Shown: positions 22,914-30,371 of the stretch, one piece after another
Position numbering within the stretch: the first letter of the stretch is position 1
Layout: each line of letters opens with the position of its first letter
Assembly: GCA_035545535.1 (NCBI GenBank)
Contig: DASZYF010000117.1
Span: forward strand, 1 to 48,373
DNA length: 48,373 nucleotides
Source of the DNA: DASZYF01 sp035545535
Lineage (GTDB): Bacteria > Actinomycetota > Actinomycetes > Mycobacteriales > CAJCIY01
Direction of reading: 5' to 3'
Notes under the pieces: model-generated
Database searches by the model: none
What the model saw: only the letters and a program-made list of their open reading frames with translations
What the model was told of the DNA's origin: nothing
Program-made: the position numbers and the translations under genes

Positions 22914-24407
22914 ATGGCGACCGTGCCCGCACGCTGCCGGACCGACGGTCCCAACGTGGTGCTCGTGGTCCTCGACACCGCCCGTGCCGACGCGCTCGAG
23001 CCCTACGGCGCGGCGACCGGCGCGAGCCCGGTGCTCGCGGACCTGGCCCGCGCCGGCACGACCGTGCTGCGCGCGTACTCCACCGCGAACTGGACCTACC
23101 CCGCACACATCTCCCTGCTGACCGGCCTGCTGCACCGCGACCTCGACCTCGTCGATCCGCTGTCCGGCGAGGACGCCATCGCCCGCAACAGCGACCGCGT
23201 AGCCGCGACGGCGTCGCGCTCGCTCGCCGCGGTGCTCGGTGGCGCCGGCTGGCACACCCGCGGCGCCAGCGCGAACCCGTGGGTCACGCCGGGCACCGGC
23301 TTCGAGGGGTTCGATGACTTCGCCGTCGTCGCCGGAACGCGGCGGCACCAGCACACGCCCTCGCACGCGACGACGGGGATCCGCAGCGCTCTGCGCAACG
23401 CCCGCCTCGCCGCGGAACGGGCCGCCGACGCGGTGCGCTGCGACACCGACGACGGCGCGGCCGAGCTGGAACAGATCGCAGCACGATGGATCTACGAGGT
23501 GCAGCCGGGACGGCCCTTCTTCTGGTTCTTCAATGTGCTCGAGTGCCACAGCCCCTACCAACCGCCGCGTTCGTTCGCGCAGCTCGGCCCACTCGGACGC
23601 ATCCGACTCGCGGGAGACCATGCGCGGTACGGGAGCGTCGAGCAGATCGGCCGCATCAACTGCGGGATGGACGAGATCCCCCCCGACGCCGTCGCCCGGA
23701 TGCGGGCGGGCTACCGCGGCGGCGTGCTCGCCGCGGACGCGTGGCTCGGGCGGCTGCTCGAACGGCTGGACGCCGCCGGGCTGCTCGACGACACGGTCGT
23801 CATCGTCACCTCCGACCACGGCGAGAACCTCGGCGAGTCCGGTCGCATCGGGCACGCCTACTGGCTCGACGACCGCCTCGTCCACGTCCCGCTCGTCGTG
23901 CGGGGGCCGGTCACCTGGGACGCGACGGCGACGACGAGCCTCGTGTCGGTGCCGCGACTCCTCGCTGGTTCGCTCGGCCTCACCGACCACCCGTGGGACG
24001 ACGACCCCAGTCGCGACGGCCTCGCGTTCGCCCACCACCAGCGCCTGGTGGCCGCCGACGACGCCCGGTTGCGCGCGCTCGTCGCCGACGGCACGGCGGA
24101 TGCGTACGCGGCGTGGCGCATGTCGACCGCGACGACCGCCGTGACCGACGGCCGGCTCAAGCTCGTCCGTGAAGGCAGCGAGGATTGGCTCTACGTGCTG
24201 GCGGACGACCCGCTCGAGCTCGCACCGCTGCGCGTGGACGGACACGTCGTGGCCGAGCACGGCAGCGACCTCGCGCGGCTGCGCGACGCCGCCGACCGGC
24301 ACGACTGGGCCGCAGCGCCGGCGTTCACCGCACCGCGCGTGTCCCGCCCGCGTGCGGCGCTGTCGGACGACGTCGCCGACCGCATGCGCCTGCTCGGCTA
24401 CCTGTAG
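22914..24407 (+). CDS. Sulfatase-fold (alkaline phosphatase superfamily) protein with Thr nucleophile
   Basis: The 497-residue protein has the sulfatase fold: metal site Asp21 (VVLDTARAD), the active-site turn YSTANWTYPAHISLLTG, NVLECHSPY (His212), TSDHGENLGE (Asp301, His302) and a later IGH (His314). In sulfatases the turn is C/S-x-P-x-R with Cys or Ser becoming formylglycine. Here Thr61 occupies that place and His65 replaces Arg. Phosphoglycerol and phosphoethanolamine transferases of the superfamily use Thr, so phosphotransfer or phosphodiester hydrolysis is at least as likely as sulfate-ester hydrolysis. No signal peptide is seen, so it may be cytoplasmic. It ends in RLLGYL. Confidence 0.82.
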   Translation: MATVPARCRTDGPNVVLVVLDTARADALEPYGAATGASPVLADLARAGTTVLRAYSTANWTYPAHISLLTGLLHRDLDLVDPLSGEDAIARNSDRVAATASRSLAAVLGGAGWHTRGASANPWVTPGTGFEGFDDFAVVAGTRRHQHTPSHATTGIRSALRNARLAAERAADAVRCDTDDGAAELEQIAARWIYEVQPGRPFFWFFNVLECHSPYQPPRSFAQLGPLGRIRLAGDHARYGSVEQIGRINCGMDEIPPDAVARMRAGYRGGVLAADAWLGRLLERLDAAGLLDDTVVIVTSDHGENLGESGRIGHAYWLDDRLVHVPLVVRGPVTWDATATTSLVSVPRLLAGSLGLTDHPWDDDPSRDGLAFAHHQRLVAADDARLRALVADGTADAYAAWRMSTATTAVTDGRLKLVREGSEDWLYVLADDPLELAPLRVDGHVVAEHGSDLARLRDAADRHDWAAAPAFTAPRVSRPRAALSDDVADRMRLLGYL

Positions 24408-24415
24408 CGCGACGC

Positions 24416-25324
24416 CTAGCCCCGCAGGCCCTCGACGAAGGGGACCTCGAAGACCTTCTCGTGCACGACCGGCCCGTGGCCGAAGAAGCCGTCCTCGCCG
24501 AACAGCTCACCGTGGTCTGCGGTGACCACGACCCAGGTGTTGGGCGGCACCGCGTCGAGCAGACCTTCGAGCAGCGCGTCGACGTGCTGCGCCGCGCGCA
24601 CCTGCCGTTGGCGCAGCTCGCGCAGCTCGCCGTCGGTGAACGGGAACGTGTCGTCGACGGGTACACCGCCGATCTGCTTCGCCGCGCCGTGCAGCCCGGA
24701 CAGCCGCGGCAGGTCATGTCCGTCGTCGCCCGCCGAGACGTAGGGGTAGTGCGTCTCGCCGACGTTGAGCAGGTGGAAGCTCGGCCGATCGTCGGCGAAC
24801 CGCAGCCGCTCGACCATGCCGGCGAGGTCGTGGTGGTGCGGCATGAGCTCGTAGCGGTCGAAGTCACGGTTGAGGATCGTGCGCGGGTTGAGCACCGGCA
24901 TGGACACGTAGGCGTTGGTGACGTAGCCGAGCGTGTTGCGCAGCAGCGACGGCAGGTGCAGCTCGGGTGCGAGGTCGGCGAGGTCGAGGCGGTCGATGCC
25001 GAGGCGCTGCGCGTGCCGCTCGTAGCCCTCGCGGTAGTACGCGGCGGCCAGCGTGCGCGGTGGGTTGGTGTGCGGCAGCAGGCCCATGAGCAGGTTGTGG
25101 TGGCTCGGGGCCGTCCAGCTCGCGTAGCTGTAGCGCTGCTCGACCTCACCGAGCCGGGTCAACGTGCGCGGGCGGGCTTCGACGCAGGTGTCGTGGCGCA
25201 GGCTGTCGAGCACGACGACGACGAGGTTGCGCGCACCGTCCGGCGGCGGCGGGCGCGTGTCCGGCCCGGGCCCGTGCGGCCGCTCCCGCGGCGGCACGGC
25301 ATCGAAGCTGCTCGCCCGCCGCAC
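24416..25324 (-). CDS. Second sulfatase-fold protein with Thr at the nucleophile position
   Basis: This 302-residue protein is a shorter relative of the facing gene. Asp40 (VVVLDSLRHD), the turn SYASWTAPSHHNLLMG (Thr71, His75), NVGETHYPY and TADHGELFGEDG are present, and it stops soon after HEKVFEVPFVEG. The usual C-terminal sub-domain is therefore reduced. As in its neighbour, Thr replaces the formylglycine Cys/Ser. The GTG start at 25324 is preceded at 6 bases by TAGCGT, indicating a leaderless transcript. The two sulfatase-fold genes are convergent, 8 bases apart. A catalytic role is likely but the substrate is unknown. Confidence 0.8.
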   Translation of the reverse strand: MRRASSFDAVPPRERPHGPGPDTRPPPPDGARNLVVVVLDSLRHDTCVEARPRTLTRLGEVEQRYSYASWTAPSHHNLLMGLLPHTNPPRTLAAAYYREGYERHAQRLGIDRLDLADLAPELHLPSLLRNTLGYVTNAYVSMPVLNPRTILNRDFDRYELMPHHHDLAGMVERLRFADDRPSFHLLNVGETHYPYVSAGDDGHDLPRLSGLHGAAKQIGGVPVDDTFPFTDGELRELRQRQVRAAQHVDALLEGLLDAVPPNTWVVVTADHGELFGEDGFFGHGPVVHEKVFEVPFVEGLRG

Positions 25325-25330
25325 GCACGA

Positions 25331-25336
25331 ACGCTA
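25331..25336 (-). promoter_or_regulatory. Candidate -10 box of the second sulfatase-fold gene
   Basis: TAGCGT, 6 bases before GTG 25324, placing the transcript start at or next to the start codon. Confidence 0.5.
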
Positions 25337-25350
25337 GCGACGTGTCGCGA

Positions 25351-26199
25351 TCAGGTGATCGGGCTCGTCCAGGCCGCGGCCCACACGGCGTGGTCGATCT
25401 CACCGAGGAGCGCCACGGGCAGCCCCTTCTCCTGCGCGAACGCGAGCGCGACGTGCTGCGTCTGCGGGCCGAAGTAGCCGTCGACGGTGATGGGCCAGCC
25501 CCGCTCGGCCATGCGCTCCTGCCACAGCCGCACGTCGGAGCGATAGGTCGAGGCGAAGCGCGTGGTGAGCACGGTGCCGGCGAACGGGGGCGCGACCGCG
25601 CGGTGCTTCGCCGCGTCCGCGACGGTGCGGTGCGCCGACTTGGTCACCGTCGGCGCGTGGTGCTTGCCCTTGGCGGGCGCGAAGCCGTCCACGACCTCGG
25701 TCGCGGCGATGGCGTGTGCACGGCGCGGCACGAGGCCGAGGTGCGCGCTGCACGCGGGCCACGGCTCCCAGCCCCGGTCCTGCTCGAGCGCCGACGCGGC
25801 GGCGTCCTGCAGGTCCGGCTCGGCGCTGGAGGGCAGGCCGGACAGGCCGAGCCCGCGCCAGGTGCCGATGTCGAACTGGTAGGCGCCGTAGAAGCCGTTG
25901 CCGGTGTTCGTCGAGTAGCGGCCGCTGGACTCGCAGCCTCGCAGCGCGGCGAGCTCGCGGTCGAGCGGCGGCGCGTAGGTGTGCGACCGGGGCTGGACGG
26001 TCGGATGCGACGTGCCTCCCGGCGCGGCCGAAGCCACACCGCCGGTGAGGACGGTGGCGGCGCCGACGGCGCTGGCACCGAGGACCGGCGCGACGGCCGG
26101 GGCGGCGTGCGCGAGGGTCTCGCTGACGCGATCGGTCAGCGTGGTTCGGGGCGCGCGATGGCGGCCCCCGGAACGATGGGACGGCGTCGTGGAGCTCAC
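25351..26199 (-). CDS. Rpf-like transglycosylase-domain protein with peptidoglycan-binding domain
   Basis: The 282-residue secreted protein has a long signal segment (to ASAAPG, about residue 60). An Rpf/transglycosylase-like domain follows at about 80-157: CESSGRYSTNTGNGFYGAYQFDIGTW-type sequence with catalytic Glu90 and a likely Cys89-Cys150 disulfide. The C-terminal 55 residues (RLWQERMAERGW, VDGYFGPQTQHVALAFAQEKG) form a peptidoglycan-binding domain. Such proteins cleave cell-wall glycan during growth or resuscitation. I start at GTG 26199 because GGAGG at 26206-26210 is 6 bases upstream; GTG 26214 would lie at the edge of the c-di-AMP aptamer. Riboswitch control by c-di-AMP is expected. 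Confidence 0.88.
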   Translation of the reverse strand: MSSTTPSHRSGGRHRAPRTTLTDRVSETLAHAAPAVAPVLGASAVGAATVLTGGVASAAPGGTSHPTVQPRSHTYAPPLDRELAALRGCESSGRYSTNTGNGFYGAYQFDIGTWRGLGLSGLPSSAEPDLQDAAASALEQDRGWEPWPACSAHLGLVPRRAHAIAATEVVDGFAPAKGKHHAPTVTKSAHRTVADAAKHRAVAPPFAGTVLTTRFASTYRSDVRLWQERMAERGWPITVDGYFGPQTQHVALAFAQEKGLPVALLGEIDHAVWAAAWTSPIT

Positions 26200-26213
26200 G
26201 GGGTTCCTCCGCA

Positions 26214-26370
26214 CGCCTACGAGGTGAGCTGACGGGTTCGGGCGCGGTCTCGCCCGGCCGACGTCCTGGCGGACGTCGGCTTCACCCCTGCCCTTGCGGG
26301 CGGTGGGTCCCCCGCTCCCGCCGTGCTGTGCTCATCCGCCCGGAGCGCCCGGCGGGACTCGGCGATGACG
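26214..26370 (-). ncRNA. Cyclic-di-AMP (ydaO/yuaA-type) riboswitch
   Basis: On the minus strand, directly before the Rpf-like gene, conserved blocks of the actinobacterial c-di-AMP riboswitch appear in order: GCCGAGTCC (near 26364-26356), AGCGGGGGACCCAC (about 26316-26303), GGGGTGAAGCC (26288-26278), and CCGAACCCGTCAGCTCACC followed by TCGTAGGCG ending at 26214. CGCC near 26364 and the final GGCG can close P1. The class binds c-di-AMP and commonly turns off cell-wall hydrolase genes. The aptamer's 3' end is only 4 bases from the GGAGG ribosome-binding site, so control of translation is plausible; I see no clear terminator. Confidence 0.9.
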
Positions 26371-26525
26371 CTCCGGAGTGCCGCCGTCAAGCGACACGCC
26401 GATCATTTGATCACATGGCGCTGGTCCAGGTGGGTGAAGGGCCGCACCCGGCCAGGGGCGGGTGAGCCCGGTCACTCGGCCGCGGCCCGCTCCACGAACG
26501 GGCGCGACGCCGGCGGAGGTCCGGG
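26371..26525. other. Non-coding stretch between riboswitch and DedA gene
   Basis: No gene is supported here. The part nearest the riboswitch must hold the Rpf promoter. The AT-rich palindrome GATCATTTGATC (26401-26412) stands out in GC-rich DNA. TTGACG on the minus strand (26390-26385) is too close to the aptamer to be an obvious -35 with normal spacing. The remaining 110 bases up to the DedA stop show nothing I can assign. Confidence 0.5.
26401..26412. promoter_or_regulatory. AT-rich palindrome upstream of the riboswitch
   Basis: GATCA-TT-TGATC is a perfect inverted repeat about 30 bases upstream of the c-di-AMP aptamer. On the minus strand the context is TGTGATCAAATGATCG, which keeps one half (TGTGA) of a CRP-type site. 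It may be a transcription factor site or part of the promoter. Confidence 0.4.
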
Positions 26526-27185
26526 TCAGGCCGCGGCGCGCCGGCGGCGACGGCGCCGCAGGAAGGCTTCCCCTAGGGGCAGGCACAGCGACGCCACGAC
26601 CACGGCGACGGTGAGCTTGTCGATCGGGAAGTTCTCCGGCAGGAGACGGCCCAGCGCGATGACGACCGGGCACCAGAGCAGCGCGCCGACGACGTTCCAG
26701 ACGAGGAAGTCGCGGCTGCGCATGCCGGTCACGCCGAGCACGGGTGGCATGAACGTGCGGACGACCGGGATGTAGCGGCACGCCACCGTCGCCTTGCCCT
26801 CGCCGAAGCGCGCGAGCACCTTGTGGGCGCGTTCCACGTACTCGCGGCGGCTGGGCCGGTCGAAGATCCGCGGGCCCGTCGCGCGCCCGGTGATGTAGCC
26901 GATCTGGGCGCCGATGATCGCGGCGAGCGCGCAGAGCGCGGCGACCGCCCAGTAGCTGAGGCGGTGCACCTGGTCGTGCGGCCCGGCCTTCGCGTTGTGC
27001 TTCGTGACGTGCGAGGAGACGGTGTAGTAGCCGGCGAGCAGGAGCAGCGTGTCTCCGGGCAGCCAGAAGCCGATGAGGACACCGGTCTGGGCGAGGATGA
27101 TCACGAACAGGATCGCCAGACCGCTGTTGATGTAGGTCGAGGCCGCCCACGGAGCGCTGGCCAGCACCTCGTGCGGCATGATCAC
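26526..27185 (-). CDS. DedA-family membrane protein
   Basis: The 219-residue protein has the DedA/SNARE-associated pattern: TGVLIGFWLPGDTLLLLAGYY near the N terminus, AIIGAQIGYITGRATGPRIFDRP, FGEGKATVACRYIPVVRTFMPPVLGVTGM (with the conserved Arg-x-x-Pro segment), and VGALLWCPVVIALG. Five to six hydrophobic segments and a basic Arg-rich tail are seen. DedA proteins act as lipid flippases, some recycling undecaprenyl phosphate, which would suit the glycan locus next door. The GTG at 27185 lies 7 bases after TAGCCT, so the mRNA is probably leaderless. Confidence 0.92.
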   Translation of the reverse strand: MIMPHEVLASAPWAASTYINSGLAILFVIILAQTGVLIGFWLPGDTLLLLAGYYTVSSHVTKHNAKAGPHDQVHRLSYWAVAALCALAAIIGAQIGYITGRATGPRIFDRPSRREYVERAHKVLARFGEGKATVACRYIPVVRTFMPPVLGVTGMRSRDFLVWNVVGALLWCPVVIALGRLLPENFPIDKLTVAVVVASLCLPLGEAFLRRRRRRRAAA

Positions 27186-27192
27186 GGGGGCC

Positions 27193-27198
27193 AGGCTA
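27193..27198 (-). promoter_or_regulatory. Candidate -10 box of the DedA gene
   Basis: TAGCCT, 7 bases before GTG 27185; it argues for the GTG over ATG 27179. Confidence 0.5.
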
Positions 27199-27242
27199 CG
27201 GGGCGTTGATGTGCTGACGATCTGGGCTCGCGGACCCGCACG

Positions 27243-29288
27243 TCAGCAGCTGCCCGGATCGACGTCGCCGCGCACGCGGTAGAGGGCGTCGGCGCCGTCC
27301 CGCGCGAGAGCGGTCCCGGTGGTGAGACCGTCGAGGTCCGCGGGCGTGAGGTGCGCGTCGCCCGCGAGCTCGACGTAGAGCAGGTCGTAGTGCCCGCGCT
27401 GCAAGGCGGTCGCGACCTCGGTGCAGGTGGTCGGCCGTTCGAAGCCGCCGTGCGGGGTGCGCACACCGATCTCGTCGACGCGGTTGGCCAGCCGCACGCC
27501 GGCGAGCGGGTACTTCTGCGCGCCGCCCACGACCGCGACGCGCAGGCCGTGCGTCGGTGCGAGCACGCGCCACGCGTTGCGCTCGTGCGCGCCGGCGGCA
27601 TAGCGATCGCGCGCGAGGTGGCGCACGAGGGGGTAGCCCGCGGAGACGACGATGACGGCGAGCACCACCGCCGCGAGCCGGCGCGGCCCGGCGACCGGTC
27701 CGAACGCGCGGGCCGCGCGGCGCAGCACCGCGACGTCGATCGCCAGCGCGGCGACGACGGCCGCGCAGATGAGCCACCGCGTCCCGATGGGGTCCGGAGG
27801 CGTCAACCGCCACCGACCGAACACCTCAGCGAGGAGCAGCGCTGACAGCCCGGCGACGAGGACGGCGGACGCGACGCGGTTGCGGGCGGTCACGACGACC
27901 GCGGCGAGCACCGCCACCAGCAGTGCGGGCGTGGCGTAGCGCGTGTTGCTCACCGCGATGGACGGGTCACCGACCGGGCCGGCCGTGACCGGCGTGACGA
28001 GGAACCCGAGCAGCGCGACGAGCGCCACCGCGCCGAGCAGCGCGGTTGCCGGGCGACGGCGCCGCACGAGATCCGCAGCCGCGAGCACCGCTCCTCCGAC
28101 GACGATGACGGCGAGCACCGGCCAGACGGTCGTGACGACCCGGCCGAGCAGCGGCACGTAGTGGTCGCCGAGGTCGCGGGGAGTCGTGCGCAGCGCTCGG
28201 GCGAGCGAGCGGCCCTCGAGGTCGACGAGGGTGAACCGCGCATGCGGCAGCGGGCCGAGCGCGACCGACGGCGCCGGCGAGCCGACGACGACGAGGTCGC
28301 GCACGTACCAGAACGCGCCGACCGGCAGCATCGCGGCGACGAAGCGGACGGCCTGCGCACGTTCCCGGCGGCCGAGCACGAGGACCAGTGCGAGGGCGGC
28401 GGCCACGGCCGCCGGGAGCGCCGTCAGCTTGACGTCGACGGCCATGCCCATGCAGAGACCGGCGGGCACGATCCAGCGCCGGTCGACGACGCCGCCGGCG
28501 ATCCGCGGGACGGCGTGCACGAGGCAGGCGAGCGACGCCGCCACCCAGGCCGCGGTCGCGATGTCGTCCTTCGCCGCACCCGCGTTGGTGGCGACCACGA
28601 TCGGCAGCGCGGCGACGACGCACGCGGCGAGCAACGCCCGCCGGGCCGCGCCGAAGCGCGCCCCCGCGACCGTCGCCGCGAGCAGCGCGAGCGCGAGGTC
28701 GGCGAGCGTGACGAGCGGTGAGAGGAGGTCACGGCGCAGCAGCACCATGCCGAGCGCGTGCTCCACGATCTCGCCCTGCGGGTAGTACGCCGTGGGCGAT
28801 CCCGGAGTGACGAGGTGCAGCGGCCCGATGCGGTGCGTCTGCATGTAGGACAGCGCGAGCGGCAGCTCGTAGTCGAGCGAGTCAGGGCCGACGACGCCCC
28901 AGCGCAGCGCGTGCACAGCGCGACTCACCCACAGCCCTGCGACCGCGATGACGGCGACGGTCACGGCGACGGTCGGCAGGTCGAGGGGCCGTCGACGCGC
29001 GGGGCGCCGGGGTGGCGGCGCCGGACGCCGGCGGCGAGCGCGGGCCGACGCGATCAGGACCGCCGCGCACACGACGTCGATCACCGGTCGGCGGAAGAGA
29101 CCCACCACCCCGAGCAGCTGCGTGGCGGCCACGGCGGACGACAGCCCGGCCGTCCACGTGACGAGCGCGGCGGGGGCGCCCGTGACGTCCGGGAGGAGGC
29201 GACGCCGCAGCGCCCGCCCACCCGCGACGACGGCGCCGAGCAGCAGCCCCAGCGACACCGCACCGGCGAGCCATTGCACGAACGTCAC
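27243..29288 (-). CDS. GT-C-like integral membrane glycosyltransferase (putative)
   Basis: The 681-residue protein has about twelve or more membrane segments and a C-terminal soluble part of about 130 residues. After the early membrane segments, VVGPDSLDYELPLALSYMQ gives an acidic loop, and TPGSPTAYYPQGEIVEHALGM resembles the first periplasmic loop of GT39/GT83-like lipid-linked sugar transferases. NAGAAKDDIATAAW adds another acidic pair. This suggests transfer of a sugar from a polyprenyl-phosphate donor outside the membrane, but no specific family can be fixed. I start at GTG 29288, with GGAGG 9 bases upstream; TTG 29321 is also open. Confidence 0.72.
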   Translation of the reverse strand: MTFVQWLAGAVSLGLLLGAVVAGGRALRRRLLPDVTGAPAALVTWTAGLSSAVAATQLLGVVGLFRRPVIDVVCAAVLIASARARRRRPAPPPRRPARRRPLDLPTVAVTVAVIAVAGLWVSRAVHALRWGVVGPDSLDYELPLALSYMQTHRIGPLHLVTPGSPTAYYPQGEIVEHALGMVLLRRDLLSPLVTLADLALALLAATVAGARFGAARRALLAACVVAALPIVVATNAGAAKDDIATAAWVAASLACLVHAVPRIAGGVVDRRWIVPAGLCMGMAVDVKLTALPAAVAAALALVLVLGRRERAQAVRFVAAMLPVGAFWYVRDLVVVGSPAPSVALGPLPHARFTLVDLEGRSLARALRTTPRDLGDHYVPLLGRVVTTVWPVLAVIVVGGAVLAAADLVRRRRPATALLGAVALVALLGFLVTPVTAGPVGDPSIAVSNTRYATPALLVAVLAAVVVTARNRVASAVLVAGLSALLLAEVFGRWRLTPPDPIGTRWLICAAVVAALAIDVAVLRRAARAFGPVAGPRRLAAVVLAVIVVSAGYPLVRHLARDRYAAGAHERNAWRVLAPTHGLRVAVVGGAQKYPLAGVRLANRVDEIGVRTPHGGFERPTTCTEVATALQRGHYDLLYVELAGDAHLTPADLDGLTTGTALARDGADALYRVRGDVDPGSC

Positions 29289-29349
29289 GCTGCGAAGCCT
29301 CCGCCGGTCGGGAGCGAGCAACGTACCGAGCGGCGCTCCGGCGACCTCT

Positions 29350-29355
29350 TAGGCT
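29350..29355 (+). promoter_or_regulatory. Candidate -10 box of the degenerate GT2 gene
   Basis: TAGGCT, 8 bases before ATG 29364. Confidence 0.45.
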
Positions 29356-29363
29356 CGGCGGCG

Positions 29364-30371
29364 ATGAGCGCTCCCCGCCCGGCCACTCCCGTGCTCACGG
29401 TCTGCACCGTGGTCACGACCGAGGGAGCGCCGGTCGAGCGCTGGGTGCAGGCGCTGCGCGACCAGCTCGTCACCCCGCGCGACCTCGAGGTCGTCATCGT
29501 CGACGCGACACCGGACGGCGGGCTCCGCGGCCTCGACCTGACCGGTCTTCCCGATGCGCGTGTCGTGCGCGGCAAGCCGGACGCCCCCCGCGCTGAGCTG
29601 CTCGACCTCGCGTGGCGCACCGGCACCGCCCGCGGCGTCGGCTTCCTCTCGGCTGAGGATGTGCCGAGCCCGGGGTGGACCGAGGTCGTCGCCCGCTCGC
29701 TCGCCCGCGGCCGTCGCGTCATCACCGGTGCGTGGCTGCCCATCAGCGACGATGCCTCCGGCTTCGGGGCCGGCTCGTTCCGCATCTGGGCGACCGAGCA
29801 CGAGGTGCCGATCATGGCGGCCGACAACCTGGCCTGCCTGCGGGCCGACCTCGAGGCGGTCGGTGGTTTCGGTGGTGCGAGCTCGGTCGGGGCCATCACC
29901 GACGACGGGGGCATCACTGACGACCGTATGACCGACGACGAGCGCGACACGCGGCTCGTCGCGCGACTCGTCGATGCGGGCGTCGATCCCCTGTGGGTGC
30001 CCGCGTACGTGCTGCACGACGTCGACCCGACACTGTCCGCGCGTGACATGCTCGCGGCCCGCGCGCGGGTCCGGCCCGCGCTGCGCGTGCTCGCCGACCA
30101 CCCGCGCGCTCGCGCCCGGCTGCTGCTCGGCGGACTGATCTGGAACCGGCGGCACGCGTTCACGTTGCTGCTGCTCGTGGGCCTGGCCCTCGCCCGCCGC
30201 GACCGTCGACTGCTGATCCTGCTCGGCGCCCCGTGGGTGCACGAGCGCACCTGCAAGACGCCGCGCGCCGGTGGCCCGCGCCGCCGCTGGGCGGTGCTGC
30301 CGGGAGTCCTGCTGTTCGACGTCTACGACGCGGTGACCACGCTGGTCGCCCGCTTGCGCCCGCGCGCGTAG
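29364..30371 (+). CDS. GT2-like protein with degenerate catalytic motifs
   Basis: The 335-residue protein aligns with the two GT2 enzymes at 42005-43977, notably in the C-terminal RRDRRLLILLGAPWVHERTC segment and the DVYDAVTTLVA ending. Its key motifs are altered. The first acidic motif (VVDDGSSDDT in the paralogue) reads VIVDATPDGG, and the metal-binding FTDDDC(V/L)P reads FLSAEDVP (94-101). The loop that carries the catalytic acid is replaced by a run of ITDD-like repeats at 178-192. It may be inactive, regulatory or of changed chemistry. TAGGCT ends 8 bases before ATG 29364. Its 3' end overlaps the convergent GT2 gene by 49 bases. Confidence 0.75.
   Translation: MSAPRPATPVLTVCTVVTTEGAPVERWVQALRDQLVTPRDLEVVIVDATPDGGLRGLDLTGLPDARVVRGKPDAPRAELLDLAWRTGTARGVGFLSAEDVPSPGWTEVVARSLARGRRVITGAWLPISDDASGFGAGSFRIWATEHEVPIMAADNLACLRADLEAVGGFGGASSVGAITDDGGITDDRMTDDERDTRLVARLVDAGVDPLWVPAYVLHDVDPTLSARDMLAARARVRPALRVLADHPRARARLLLGGLIWNRRHAFTLLLLVGLALARRDRRLLILLGAPWVHERTCKTPRAGGPRRRWAVLPGVLLFDVYDAVTTLVARLRPRA

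Noticed and set aside
22914..24407. Naming the two alkaline-phosphatase-superfamily genes plainly as sulfatases
   Set aside because: The Cys/Ser needed for formylglycine is replaced by Thr in both, so that function is not supported.
26385..26390. TTGACG as the -35 of the Rpf-like gene
   Set aside because: With a 17-base spacer the -10 would fall inside the start of the c-di-AMP aptamer, so the transcript would lack part of the riboswitch.
29364..30371. Calling the degenerate GT2 a pseudogene
   Set aside because: The frame is full length, codon use is like its neighbours, and a promoter-like box precedes it; only catalytic motifs are changed.
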